Positions 8,467-16,517 of a stretch of DNA of 33,314 bases are shown piece after piece. The translations under genes were made by a program, and so were the position numbers. The stretch is from Candidatus Heimdallarchaeota archaeon (GTDB taxonomy: Archaea; Asgardarchaeota; Heimdallarchaeia; Heimdallarchaeales; Heimdallarchaeaceae): positions 1 through 33,314 of the forward strand of contig JAGXNV010000006.1 in assembly GCA_019894795.1 (NCBI GenBank), read 5' to 3'. How positions within the stretch are numbered: the first letter of the stretch is position 1; each line of letters starts with the position of its first letter. The notes beneath the pieces were generated by a model. That model saw nothing but the letters and a program-made list of their open reading frames with translations, searched no databases and was not told the origin of the DNA.

Positions 8467-9585
8467 CTATATCTTGAATGTACTCGCTTTTTTATACTTT
8501 GACCAATCCTTTTTGAAAGTCCTTGGACCGAATACTTGTAGTCCTTTTTCTGATTGCCAAACCTCTGGGGCATCTCTCGTAAAAACTGTCACCTCTCTCC
8601 CTTTTTTGAAATCATCCTCCCATGGTGTTAAACCGTACCCTGTTTTAGAATCAACAATATACATCCCATCCGGACAAGTAACAAATGATTTGCCATTTAA
8701 CCAGGATAGAAGATATTCATTCTGGTACCAAACCTTCAATTCATGGTTTGTTATATCCATGGAATCTAGGATGATTTCCCCTGATGTAAATCCTCCTTCT
8801 TCTGTTCTTGAAAAATCTCTCACCTTCCCAGTAAAAACTATTCTAGTATCAGGAAGAGTATCAAAAATTGTTTTCATAGGCTGCTTCTTTTGTTCGTTAG
8901 CTATCCTTACCTGCTTACCTAATTCCATAGCTAAAGACAAGGTTAGGGGAATAACTGCTTGCTGAGCTTCTTTAATCTTCATAGGGCATCGAGCAACACC
9001 CACTGAACCTCCCGATAAACGTGAAGAGGTCCTAGCAAAGAGTTCTCCTCTAAGATCATCGGTCACATTTTTCACAATTTGTGTATCTCCATAATGATTA
9101 ACTATTGAAAAAGGAGCTATTGGAATATCTTTGACTCTTGTTGTGCTGATAGATATTTTTGGCTTACTCCTTCCACAGCAATCTCCATTGACGGCTACTT
9201 TACCCATTTGAGCAGCCACCATCAAAGGAATAATACTGTTATTGGGTCCAAGTTCAGTAGCTACAAGAGCGCTAAACTCTTTGTCTAGGAACATTTCAAG
9301 TTCTTTAACAGCTGTAACCATTGGATTATTTTCTACTATTTCTTTTCCTTCAACTAGTTTTTTATCTTCTTCTGTGATTCCTCCACCAACCATTCCAATG
9401 ATACAAAGACTATCGTCTGGTTGAAAATCTGTTAAGTCAGCAATTGTAAAATTCATGCCCAAATCATATATTTTATTGATATTCTCAAGAGCCTTAACTT
9501 CACTTCCTCCTCCACCACAAGCTAAAATCTTTGCACCTATAACAAGATCGTAAGCATCTTGTTTTGATAATTTGCGAACAGTCAT
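8467..9585 (-). CDS. DUF917 family protein (hydantoinase/oxoprolinase-associated type)
   Basis: 372 aa; AYDLVIGAKILACGGGGSEVKALENI and VGGGITEEDKKLVEG are characteristic of DUF917. Confidence 0.85.
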   Translation of the reverse strand: MTVRKLSKQDAYDLVIGAKILACGGGGSEVKALENINKIYDLGMNFTIADLTDFQPDDSLCIIGMVGGGITEEDKKLVEGKEIVENNPMVTAVKELEMFLDKEFSALVATELGPNNSIIPLMVAAQMGKVAVNGDCCGRSKPKISISTTRVKDIPIAPFSIVNHYGDTQIVKNVTDDLRGELFARTSSRLSGGSVGVARCPMKIKEAQQAVIPLTLSLAMELGKQVRIANEQKKQPMKTIFDTLPDTRIVFTGKVRDFSRTEEGGFTSGEIILDSMDITNHELKVWYQNEYLLSWLNGKSFVTCPDGMYIVDSKTGYGLTPWEDDFKKGREVTVFTRDAPEVWQSEKGLQVFGPRTFKKDWSKYKKASTFKI

Positions 9586-9635
9586 GACAATTGAATTAGG
9601 ATGTGCAGACTTTTATGCTTTTTCTGTTGATATTT

Positions 9636-9729
9636 CTTCTAGTAAAACAATTGTATTGACAGATTCTTTCTTGTTGTCTTTTAGTATGCTCTAGCACTTC
9701 TAAGTATAACTTAAACATGTGATGCAAAA
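9636..9729 (+). promoter_or_regulatory. Repeated peptide leader/promoter, copy 2
   Basis: tagtaaaacaattgtattgacagattctttcttgttgtcttttagtatg...gtgatgcaaaa. Confidence 0.7.
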
Positions 9730-9798
9730 ATGATAAACAAAACATTTGATCCCGAAGACGGCGACGATTCTATTCTTCCTCCACTTTGGTGGCCTTAA
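9730..9798 (+). CDS. Short acidic peptide MINKTFDPEDGDDSILPPLWWP
   Basis: Intact 22-codon ORF; family motif. Confidence 0.8.
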   Translation: MINKTFDPEDGDDSILPPLWWP

Positions 9799-9809
9799 AC
9801 GTGATTATT

Positions 9810-9881
9810 ATGATGAAGACTAAATATGACCCTGAAGATGGAGACGAAAGTATAACTCCCCCACTTTGGTCTCCAAATTAA
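9810..9881 (+). CDS. Short acidic peptide MMKTKYDPEDGDESITPPLWSPN
   Basis: Intact 23-codon ORF starting 11 nt after the previous peptide's stop. Confidence 0.8.
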   Translation: MMKTKYDPEDGDESITPPLWSPN

Positions 9882-9924
9882 CCACTTTTTCCTTTTTCTT
9901 TTTGATTATCTTTTCTTTGTTGAT

Positions 9925-10020
9925 AGTTTTTCTAGTAAAACTGTTTTCTTGTCAGTTTCTTTCTTGTAGTCTTTTAGTATGTTCTATCTCTTCTAAGAGT
10001 AACTTAAACGTGATGCAAAA
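9925..10020 (+). promoter_or_regulatory. Repeated peptide leader/promoter, copy 3
   Basis: Near-identical to copy 1 over ~90 bp. Confidence 0.75.
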
Positions 10021-10086
10021 ATGAAGACTAAATATGATCCGGAACCTGGCGACGATGATATAGGACCACCTTTGTGGCATCCTTAA
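10021..10086 (+). CDS. Short acidic peptide MKTKYDPEPGDDDIGPPLWHP (R2 proximal, EP type)
   Basis: Intact 21-codon ORF; family motif. Confidence 0.8.
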   Translation: MKTKYDPEPGDDDIGPPLWHP

Positions 10087-10146
10087 TTTTTTTATATAAA
10101 TGTTAAAATATTACCCTCCTTTATAAATCAATTTTCTGATATAATT

Positions 10147-11748
10147 GTGAAGGCTATGGTTAATATCGATTTATTCAGTACTATCAAAGAAAAACTAATC
10201 TTAGTAGAAACGAAAGATGATTTCAAACCTGTTTTCAAAATAATTCAGAGACTAGCATCTAATGAACGTTCAAACAAAGATGTGCTAACTTTGCTTGAGG
10301 AAGGAATGATGAAAGCTGTTTGTTTAGAAGATAACGAATCTTTAGTTAATTTATATGGTCTAAAAATATTACAATTGGAACATTTAAAGACAAATTTACC
10401 CATTATTTCAGAACTGCTAGATGAAATGTATAAAATAGCTGAAAGGCAGGAATATAAAGAAGGATTAGCGTTCTATTACTCCTTTGTCTGGTACATTGAG
10501 AAATTTAAGGGAAAGCAAGAACAAAGTAAAAAAGCTATTTTAAAAGCAAAAGATATTCTAGATCATGCTGAAAAGAAAAATGAATATATTTACCATTTTG
10601 TCAGATATTCTTACGCAGTAGAACAATGGACAGCATATCATGATAAAGATTGCGCGGAAATTTTTGAAGAATGTTTGCTATATTTTTATAATAATGAGTT
10701 CTATAGAAGTGTTGTCCAAACGTTAGGGCTTCTGACGATTATCTATCAACAGACTCAGAACAAGGAAAAGGCTTCCAGTGTGTCTAAATTGCTACTTAAT
10801 CATAGCCATTCCTTTAATCAACAACCTGAAGATATAAAGGCTATAGCATATTATCTTGCGGGAGTAAGTCAATTATTAGAACATAATCTCGGGCAGGCAG
10901 ATAATCTGCTTAGTGAATCCTATTCTTTACTAAATAACAAACTGTATCATAGCAATTTTTATCCTTATTATATTATCAGATTATTATCCCACATAGCTAT
11001 TATACATGCATTGCAAGGTAAACTTGAACAATCATTTGAAGAAATTGTGAAAATTGAAAATTTATTTGATGACGAACACATCAACAATGGTATGGATAAT
11101 AATAGCAAAGAGCAAGTAATCCATACATTAAATTTAATCAAGTTCTATGTTTATTCAAGATTGTTCGATTTTAAGGCAGAAAAGGTTCAGATTCTTATTA
11201 ATAAAATATATCAAGGAATTGAAAATAACTACAGTGATTCTATACTTCTTAGTGAGTTTATATTGAACGCAAAATTAGATAGTGAACAAGTTAAAAAATT
11301 GATAAACACAAGGAATGCAAGTTTATTTAGAGTTAAACATATCTTAAAATATGCTCTAACAAAATCAAGTAACGATTCTGAAATGAGAATAAAATCTCTC
11401 AAAAGCATACGTAGCAATAAACAAACAATTAAGAACTTCACTTTTATTGAAAAAGCTCATTCTGATCTACAACTAGCTCAAGAATTATTCTCACTCAAAA
11501 GATATGCTGAAATTTCCCCTCTTCTTAAGAAATATGAAAATAGATTAAAACAAATCGAAGTACTTGAGATGCGTATCTTCATGGAAGCGTTCATCCAAGT
11601 AGGGGCGTATAAGAACGGTGATCCTCTTGGTCCAGCTTTACAATATATGGCCATCAAGAAGTGTAGACTCTATGGGTTCTCTAGATTAGAAAATACTTTG
11701 CTTGATTACTTACAATTGCAACATAAAGAGATTACAAGAGCAGTATAG
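10147..11748 (+). CDS. TPR-like helical protein, paralog R2 (candidate peptide receptor)
   Basis: 533 aa; shared N- and C-terminal motifs; central region most like R6 (IIYQQTQNKEKA, PED[IV][KQ]AIAYYLAGV[SG]QLL); TTATAAAT at ~10121. Confidence 0.85.
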   Translation: MKAMVNIDLFSTIKEKLILVETKDDFKPVFKIIQRLASNERSNKDVLTLLEEGMMKAVCLEDNESLVNLYGLKILQLEHLKTNLPIISELLDEMYKIAERQEYKEGLAFYYSFVWYIEKFKGKQEQSKKAILKAKDILDHAEKKNEYIYHFVRYSYAVEQWTAYHDKDCAEIFEECLLYFYNNEFYRSVVQTLGLLTIIYQQTQNKEKASSVSKLLLNHSHSFNQQPEDIKAIAYYLAGVSQLLEHNLGQADNLLSESYSLLNNKLYHSNFYPYYIIRLLSHIAIIHALQGKLEQSFEEIVKIENLFDDEHINNGMDNNSKEQVIHTLNLIKFYVYSRLFDFKAEKVQILINKIYQGIENNYSDSILLSEFILNAKLDSEQVKKLINTRNASLFRVKHILKYALTKSSNDSEMRIKSLKSIRSNKQTIKNFTFIEKAHSDLQLAQELFSLKRYAEISPLLKKYENRLKQIEVLEMRIFMEAFIQVGAYKNGDPLGPALQYMAIKKCRLYGFSRLENTLLDYLQLQHKEITRAV

Positions 11749-11800
11749 AATTCTAGGGAGGAGTTCCTATGTTCTTTGGAGGTTTTTCTTTTTGTCTCTT
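11749..11800 (+). terminator. Receptor 3' hairpin (TAGGGA-GGAG-TTCCTA) plus T-rich tract
   Basis: ctagggaggagttcctatgttctttggaggtttttctttttg directly after the stop codon. Confidence 0.65.
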
Positions 11801-11850
11801 AATTTCTTCTGATTTTTTGCATTTCTTTCTTCTTAGATTATTGATAGACT

Positions 11851-11914
11851 ATGAACCAGACATATAATCCTGGACGGAGACGATGCGATAAGTCCACCTC
11901 TGTGGCATCCCTTA
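11851..11914 (+). pseudogene. Frameshifted short peptide copy (MNQTY.. / ..GDDAISPPLWHP)
   Basis: cctggacggagac versus intact cctgaagacggagac: 2 nt deletion. Confidence 0.7.
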
Positions 11915-11927
11915 AAGTGTGATAACT

Positions 11928-11999
11928 ATGATGATGACTAAATATGACCTTGATGAAGGAGACGAAGGAATTTTACCTCCTGCGTGGACACCTAATTAA
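11928..11999 (+). CDS. Short acidic peptide MMMTKYDLDEGDEGILPPAWTPN
   Basis: Intact 23-codon ORF; nearly identical to the 16167 peptide. Confidence 0.78.
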   Translation: MMMTKYDLDEGDEGILPPAWTPN

Positions 12000-12042
12000 T
12001 TTCTTTTCTTATTTTTCTTCATCAAACTCTTGTTTTGATGAA

Positions 12043-12140
12043 GTTTCTACTAGGAAAACTGTTTTATTGTCAGTTTCTTTCTTGTAGTCTTTTAGTATGT
12101 TTTAGCATTTCTAAGTATAACTTAAATGAGTGATGCAAAA
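12043..12140 (+). promoter_or_regulatory. Repeated peptide leader/promoter, copy 4
   Basis: aaaactgttttattgtcagtttctttcttgtagtcttttagtatg...gtgatgcaaaa. Confidence 0.75.
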
Positions 12141-12209
12141 ATGATGAAAACATATGATCCTGAAGACGGAGACGAATCGATAACACCGCCATTGTGGTGT
12201 CCCGTATAA
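12141..12209 (+). CDS. Short acidic peptide MMKTYDPEDGDESITPPLWCPV (R3 proximal)
   Basis: Intact 22-codon ORF; family motif. Confidence 0.8.
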   Translation: MMKTYDPEDGDESITPPLWCPV

Positions 12210-12308
12210 GACGCTCTTTTCTTTTTTCAATAGAATAATTTAGCTACAAAAATATAGGTATTTTGTATTACACCAAGTATATAAATCATTTTTCCGATTA
12301 CTAATTAG

Positions 12309-13898
12309 ATGTGGAGTACTAAAAATATAGAAAATAACTTGGATTCTATTCAAAATAAGAGCGAAATGGAAGTAATGATTAGAGAATTAAAAATCATATC
12401 CTCTAATGAAAAATCCCAAGAAATTGTTACTTTAATAAAAAAAGCTCGTAAAAAATGCATTGAGATAGATGATAAGGAGAATCAAGTAATTCTATATGGA
12501 CTCCAAATTGGTCAACTGTACCACTTTAAGAAGCATCTAAATTTGGTTTCTAATCTTCTAAAATCGATGAAAGAGCTTTCGGTTGAAATTGACTATACAG
12601 GCGGAATAGCATTTTCGCTTATGTTTGAATGGTTAATTGAAAAAATGAAAGGAAATAAAGAAAATTACTCTAATGCGATAGAAAAATCCATCCAAACCAT
12701 AACAAAGGAAAAAATAAATGATGAGTATATACAAACTATGTGTAATTACTCCTATGCTGTTGAAATCTGGTTGGAAAATCATGATGTCAGAAGCACAAAC
12801 ATGCTTGAGAATTGTTTAGATTTCTTCTATCGAAATAAGTACTATAGAAATTTGACCCAAACACTAGCAATACTATCCATAATATATTCTCACACTCAAA
12901 AATCAAATAAAGGTCTCAGAATAATCCAAGATATACTCTCAAACAGAAATATTTTCAACGATTTGCCTTTGGATGTTAAAGCAATTACATATTATTTTTC
13001 AGGTTTAACGCATTTGTTACAGGCAAATCTCAGACTCTCTGAATCATATTTCGATGAAGCTTATGATATCTTTAAACCGATTTACAAAAGCAGTATTTAC
13101 TTCAGTAATTTTCTTACATTGCACTCTTATCTTGCTACTGTCAAAGGATTGCAAGGCAAAACAGATCAAGTATATGCCTTAATTAAAGATGCAAAAACTC
13201 TTCTCCAAACAGATTATATGAAGACTAATTTAGATCAAATTACAAGAAAGCAGATAGTTCATACACTCAATCTCGTAAAATTCTACAATATTTCACGTTT
13301 AGGAAATTATGCTCCCCACGAACATCAAGAGCTGATTGGTAAGATAATTGATAACTGCAAAGACCTGTATAGCGATTTCATGACACTTAGTGAATTTATC
13401 CTCAGTGCCAATCTCGGTTCTGATAAACTTCAACAGTTATTGGAAATAGATAATTTCAGCATCAACCGAGTAAAATATCTGATTGAGTTTATGTTTGAAA
13501 AACAGAAATTAGATACAGAGATTAACAGAGAACAGAAAGTCTCGAATTGTATTGTTATTTTAGAAAAGCGTGAAAAGACAACCAAAACTACGTTTATGGA
13601 AGATGCTTATACAGATCTCCTTATTGCCCAACAGCTGTTCTCTCTTAAGCGATATGCTGAAATCACCCCTCTGCTTAAGAAATATGAAAACAGATTAAAG
13701 CAAATAGAAGTGCTTGAGATGCGTATCTTCATGGAAGCGTTCATCCAGGTAGGGGCATATAAGAACGGTGAGCCTCTTGGCCCAGCTTTACAGTATATGG
13801 CCATTAAGAAGTGTAGACTCTATGGGTTCTCTAGATTAGAAAACAAGTTACTAGATTACTTACAGTTACAACAACAGGAGATTACGAGAACAATATAG
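12309..13898 (+). CDS. TPR-like helical protein, paralog R3 (candidate peptide receptor)
   Basis: 529 aa; same family; central IYKSSIYFSNFLTLHSYLATVKGLQGKTDQ shared with R4/R5; TATATAAA at ~12278. Confidence 0.85.
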   Translation: MWSTKNIENNLDSIQNKSEMEVMIRELKIISSNEKSQEIVTLIKKARKKCIEIDDKENQVILYGLQIGQLYHFKKHLNLVSNLLKSMKELSVEIDYTGGIAFSLMFEWLIEKMKGNKENYSNAIEKSIQTITKEKINDEYIQTMCNYSYAVEIWLENHDVRSTNMLENCLDFFYRNKYYRNLTQTLAILSIIYSHTQKSNKGLRIIQDILSNRNIFNDLPLDVKAITYYFSGLTHLLQANLRLSESYFDEAYDIFKPIYKSSIYFSNFLTLHSYLATVKGLQGKTDQVYALIKDAKTLLQTDYMKTNLDQITRKQIVHTLNLVKFYNISRLGNYAPHEHQELIGKIIDNCKDLYSDFMTLSEFILSANLGSDKLQQLLEIDNFSINRVKYLIEFMFEKQKLDTEINREQKVSNCIVILEKREKTTKTTFMEDAYTDLLIAQQLFSLKRYAEITPLLKKYENRLKQIEVLEMRIFMEAFIQVGAYKNGEPLGPALQYMAIKKCRLYGFSRLENKLLDYLQLQQQEITRTI

Positions 13899-13950
13899 AA
13901 TTCTAGGGAGGAGTTCCTATGTTCTTTGGAGGTTTTTCTTTTTGTTTCTA
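13899..13950 (+). terminator. Receptor 3' hairpin plus T-rich tract
   Basis: ctagggaggagttcctatgttctttggaggtttttctttttg. Confidence 0.65.
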
Positions 13951-14003
13951 AATTTCTTCTGGCATTTTGTATTTCTCTATTCTTAGTTTACTAATAGAAC
14001 CAT

Positions 14004-14051
14004 GAAGACGGAGACGATGCAATAACACCCCTATTGTGGTCTCCAAATTAA
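14004..14051 (+). pseudogene. 5'-truncated short peptide copy (EDGDDAITPLLWSPN)
   Basis: Conserved core in frame to a stop; start and YDP segment deleted relative to homologs. Confidence 0.65.
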
Positions 14052-14084
14052 TCCTCTTTTTTTCAAACTCTTGTTTTGTTGATA

Positions 14085-14181
14085 TGTTTACTAGTAAAAC
14101 AGTTTCTTTGTCAGTTTCTTTCTTGTTGTCTTTTAGTATGTTTTAGCATTTCTAAGTATAACTTAAATGAGTGATGCAAAA
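14085..14181 (+). promoter_or_regulatory. Repeated peptide leader/promoter, copy 5
   Basis: actagtaaaacagtttctttgtcagtttctttcttgttgtcttttagtatg...gtgatgcaaa. Confidence 0.75.
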
Positions 14182-14247
14182 ATGATGAAAACATATGATC
14201 CTGAAGACGGAGATGAATCTCTAACCCCGCCCCTGTGGCACCCCTAA
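14182..14247 (+). CDS. Short acidic peptide MMKTYDPEDGDESLTPPLWHP (R4 proximal)
   Basis: Intact 21-codon ORF; family motif. Confidence 0.8.
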   Translation: MMKTYDPEDGDESLTPPLWHP

Positions 14248-14374
14248 TTTTTTTATACTGTAAATTACTAAAATTAACACGTTGTTTTGTTTAAATATCA
14301 AGATGTATGATTTAGATGTAATCGTGTTATCCAAAATATTATCATAGTATATATATTAATTTAAACATTAGATA

Positions 14375-15985
14375 TTGACTAAAATGTGTGAAGGGTCAAA
14401 AGCTAGGGAAATAAATGATAAATTACAATTGATATTATCTGAAACAAAAATCGATGAAATTCTCAGGAAATTACGTGTTCTAGTGTCAAATGACCGTTCA
14501 AACCAAACCATAATGAAAATTACTAAGGAAGCCATAAAGAAATTCACAAAAATGGGAAATCATAAAGGTTTGGTTGATTTATACGGTCTTCTTATTTTAC
14601 AGTTAGAACATCTTAATGAAAATGCTGATAATGTATCTGTGTTAATAGAAAAAATGCAAAAGACAGCTGAGAAACATCAGTATAAAGAAGGTTTGGCCCT
14701 TACGTATTCATATTTGTGGTATAATGAAAAACTCAAGGGAAATTCAAAGGCAAGTAGAGAAGCAATTTTCAAAGCGAAAGAAATAATTGATAATCTAAAA
14801 GAATGTGAGAATTACAACTACTACTTTGTTATCTATTCATTTGCAATGGATCGATGGTTAGAAAAACACGATACATCTGTAATAAGCTTATTAGAAGATT
14901 GTATACAGTATTATTACAAGAACAATTTTCATAGAAGTTTGGCTCAAACTTTTAGTTTTTTGAGCATCATCTATACTAGAAAACATAAAAATAAAAGAAT
15001 ACTAAAATTAGGCAATGAAATCCTTGCAAATCGAACTCTCTTTGAAAAATTACCTCCTGATGTGGAAGGAATAATCTATTATTTTACAGGTTTAGGTCAT
15101 ATGTTAGACGCCAATTTAGTGATGGCTGAATCATATTTCAACGAAGCTTATGATATCCTTAAACCCATTTACAAAAGCAGCATTTACTTCAGTAATTTTC
15201 TTATCTTGCACTCGTATCTTGCAACTGTCAAAGGATTGCATGGTAAAACTGATCAAGCATATTCTTTTATTAAAGAGGCAGAAAATATTCTCCAATCTGA
15301 TTTCATAAAAACTAATTTAGATGAAAACACTGAAAAGCAGATTGTTCATACCCTCAACCTAGTAAAATTCTACAACATTTCACGTTTAGGAAAATATAGT
15401 CCCCAGGAACATCAAGTGTTGATTAATGAGATAATTGAGAATTGTAAAGACCTTTATAGTGATTTCATGACCCTTAGTGAGTTTATTCTTAACTCCAATC
15501 TCGATTCTGATAAACTCCAATTATTACTATCAATCGATAATTTCAGTATAAATCGAGTAAAACATCTAATCGAATTCATGCTTGAAATGCAAAGGTTAGA
15601 TACAGAAATTAGTCAAGAACAAAAAGCTTTGAACTGTATTTCCATCTTGAAAAGCCGCGTAATAACAAGCAAGATTATCTTCATGGAGAATGTCTATGCA
15701 GATTTGCTTATTGCTCAACAACTGTTCACTCTTAAACGGTATGCAGAAATCTCTCCCCTTCTTAAGAAATATGAAAACAGATTAAAGAAAATAGAAGTGC
15801 TTGAGATGCGTATCTTCATGGAAGCTTTCATTCAAGTAGGAGCATTCAAGAGCGGAGATCTTCTAGGACCTGCATTACAATACATGGCTATAAAGAAATG
15901 CAGACTCTACGGATTCTCTAGATTAGAAAACACATTACTAAGGTACTTACAATTGCAGCATAAGGTTATAACAAGAGCAAATTAG
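14375..15985 (+). CDS. TPR-like helical protein, paralog R4 (candidate peptide receptor); ATG at 14384 is a likely alternative start
   Basis: 536 aa; same family as R3/R5. Confidence 0.85.
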   Translation: MTKMCEGSKAREINDKLQLILSETKIDEILRKLRVLVSNDRSNQTIMKITKEAIKKFTKMGNHKGLVDLYGLLILQLEHLNENADNVSVLIEKMQKTAEKHQYKEGLALTYSYLWYNEKLKGNSKASREAIFKAKEIIDNLKECENYNYYFVIYSFAMDRWLEKHDTSVISLLEDCIQYYYKNNFHRSLAQTFSFLSIIYTRKHKNKRILKLGNEILANRTLFEKLPPDVEGIIYYFTGLGHMLDANLVMAESYFNEAYDILKPIYKSSIYFSNFLILHSYLATVKGLHGKTDQAYSFIKEAENILQSDFIKTNLDENTEKQIVHTLNLVKFYNISRLGKYSPQEHQVLINEIIENCKDLYSDFMTLSEFILNSNLDSDKLQLLLSIDNFSINRVKHLIEFMLEMQRLDTEISQEQKALNCISILKSRVITSKIIFMENVYADLLIAQQLFTLKRYAEISPLLKKYENRLKKIEVLEMRIFMEAFIQVGAFKSGDLLGPALQYMAIKKCRLYGFSRLENTLLRYLQLQHKVITRAN

Positions 15986-16038
15986 AATTCTAAGGAGGGG
16001 TTCTTATGTTCTTTGGAGGTTTTTCTTTTTGTCTCTAA
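15986..16038 (+). terminator. Receptor 3' hairpin (TAAGGA-GGGG-TTCTTA) plus T-rich tract
   Basis: Stem carries a compensatory A/T for G/C pair relative to the other copies. Confidence 0.65.
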
Positions 16039-16087
16039 ATTTCTTTTGACCTCTTGTATTTCCTTCATCTTTGATTATTGATAGACT

Positions 16088-16180
16088 ATGAACCAATTAT
16101 TTGATCCTGAAGACGGAGACGACGCAATATCCCCTCCACTTTGGTGCCTTAGAAAAGAGATGATATATGATGAAAACTAA
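16088..16180 (+). CDS. Short peptide with altered C-terminus MNQLFDPEDGDDAISPPLWCLRKEMIYDEN; overlaps the next peptide start
   Basis: 30-codon ORF; apparent 1 nt loss after the PPLW codons extends the reading frame. Confidence 0.6.
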   Translation: MNQLFDPEDGDDAISPPLWCLRKEMIYDEN

Positions 16181-16238
16181 ATATGACCCAGATGAAGGAG
16201 ACGAAGGCATTTTACCCCCTGCGTGGACACCAAATTAA
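16167..16238 (+). CDS. Short acidic peptide MMKTKYDPDEGDEGILPPAWTPN
   Basis: Intact 23-codon ORF; near-identical to the 11928 peptide. Confidence 0.8.
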   Translation: MMKTKYDPDEGDEGILPPAWTPN

Positions 16239-16280
16239 TCTTTTTGCCTTTTTTCTTTTTCAAATTCTTATTTGATGAAG

Positions 16281-16377
16281 CTTCTACTAGTAAAACTGTT
16301 TTCTTGTCAGTTTCTTTCTTGTAGTCTTTTAGCATGTTCTAGCACTTCTAAGAGTAACTTATTAGAGTGATGCAAAA
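16281..16377 (+). promoter_or_regulatory. Repeated peptide leader/promoter, copy 6
   Basis: Near-identical to copy 1. Confidence 0.75.
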
Positions 16378-16446
16378 ATGAACCAGACATATGATCCGGA
16401 AGACGGAGACGAATCCTTTACTCCTCCATTGTGGTTTCCTAATTAA
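16378..16446 (+). CDS. Short acidic peptide MNQTYDPEDGDESFTPPLWFPN (R5 proximal)
   Basis: Intact 22-codon ORF; family motif. Confidence 0.8.
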   Translation: MNQTYDPEDGDESFTPPLWFPN

Positions 16447-16517
16447 CCACTTTTTTTATTTTATATTATCTTCTACTTTATATATCAATTTGAGGATAAG
16501 ATTCCGAGTAGGTTTGG

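Noticed and set aside
11770-11880. Tiny ORF after receptor stops (MFFGGFSFCF/L)
   Set aside because: ATG is ATA after R1 and GTG after R5, the 3' length varies, and it lies in the hairpin/U-tract; a terminator explains the conservation better.
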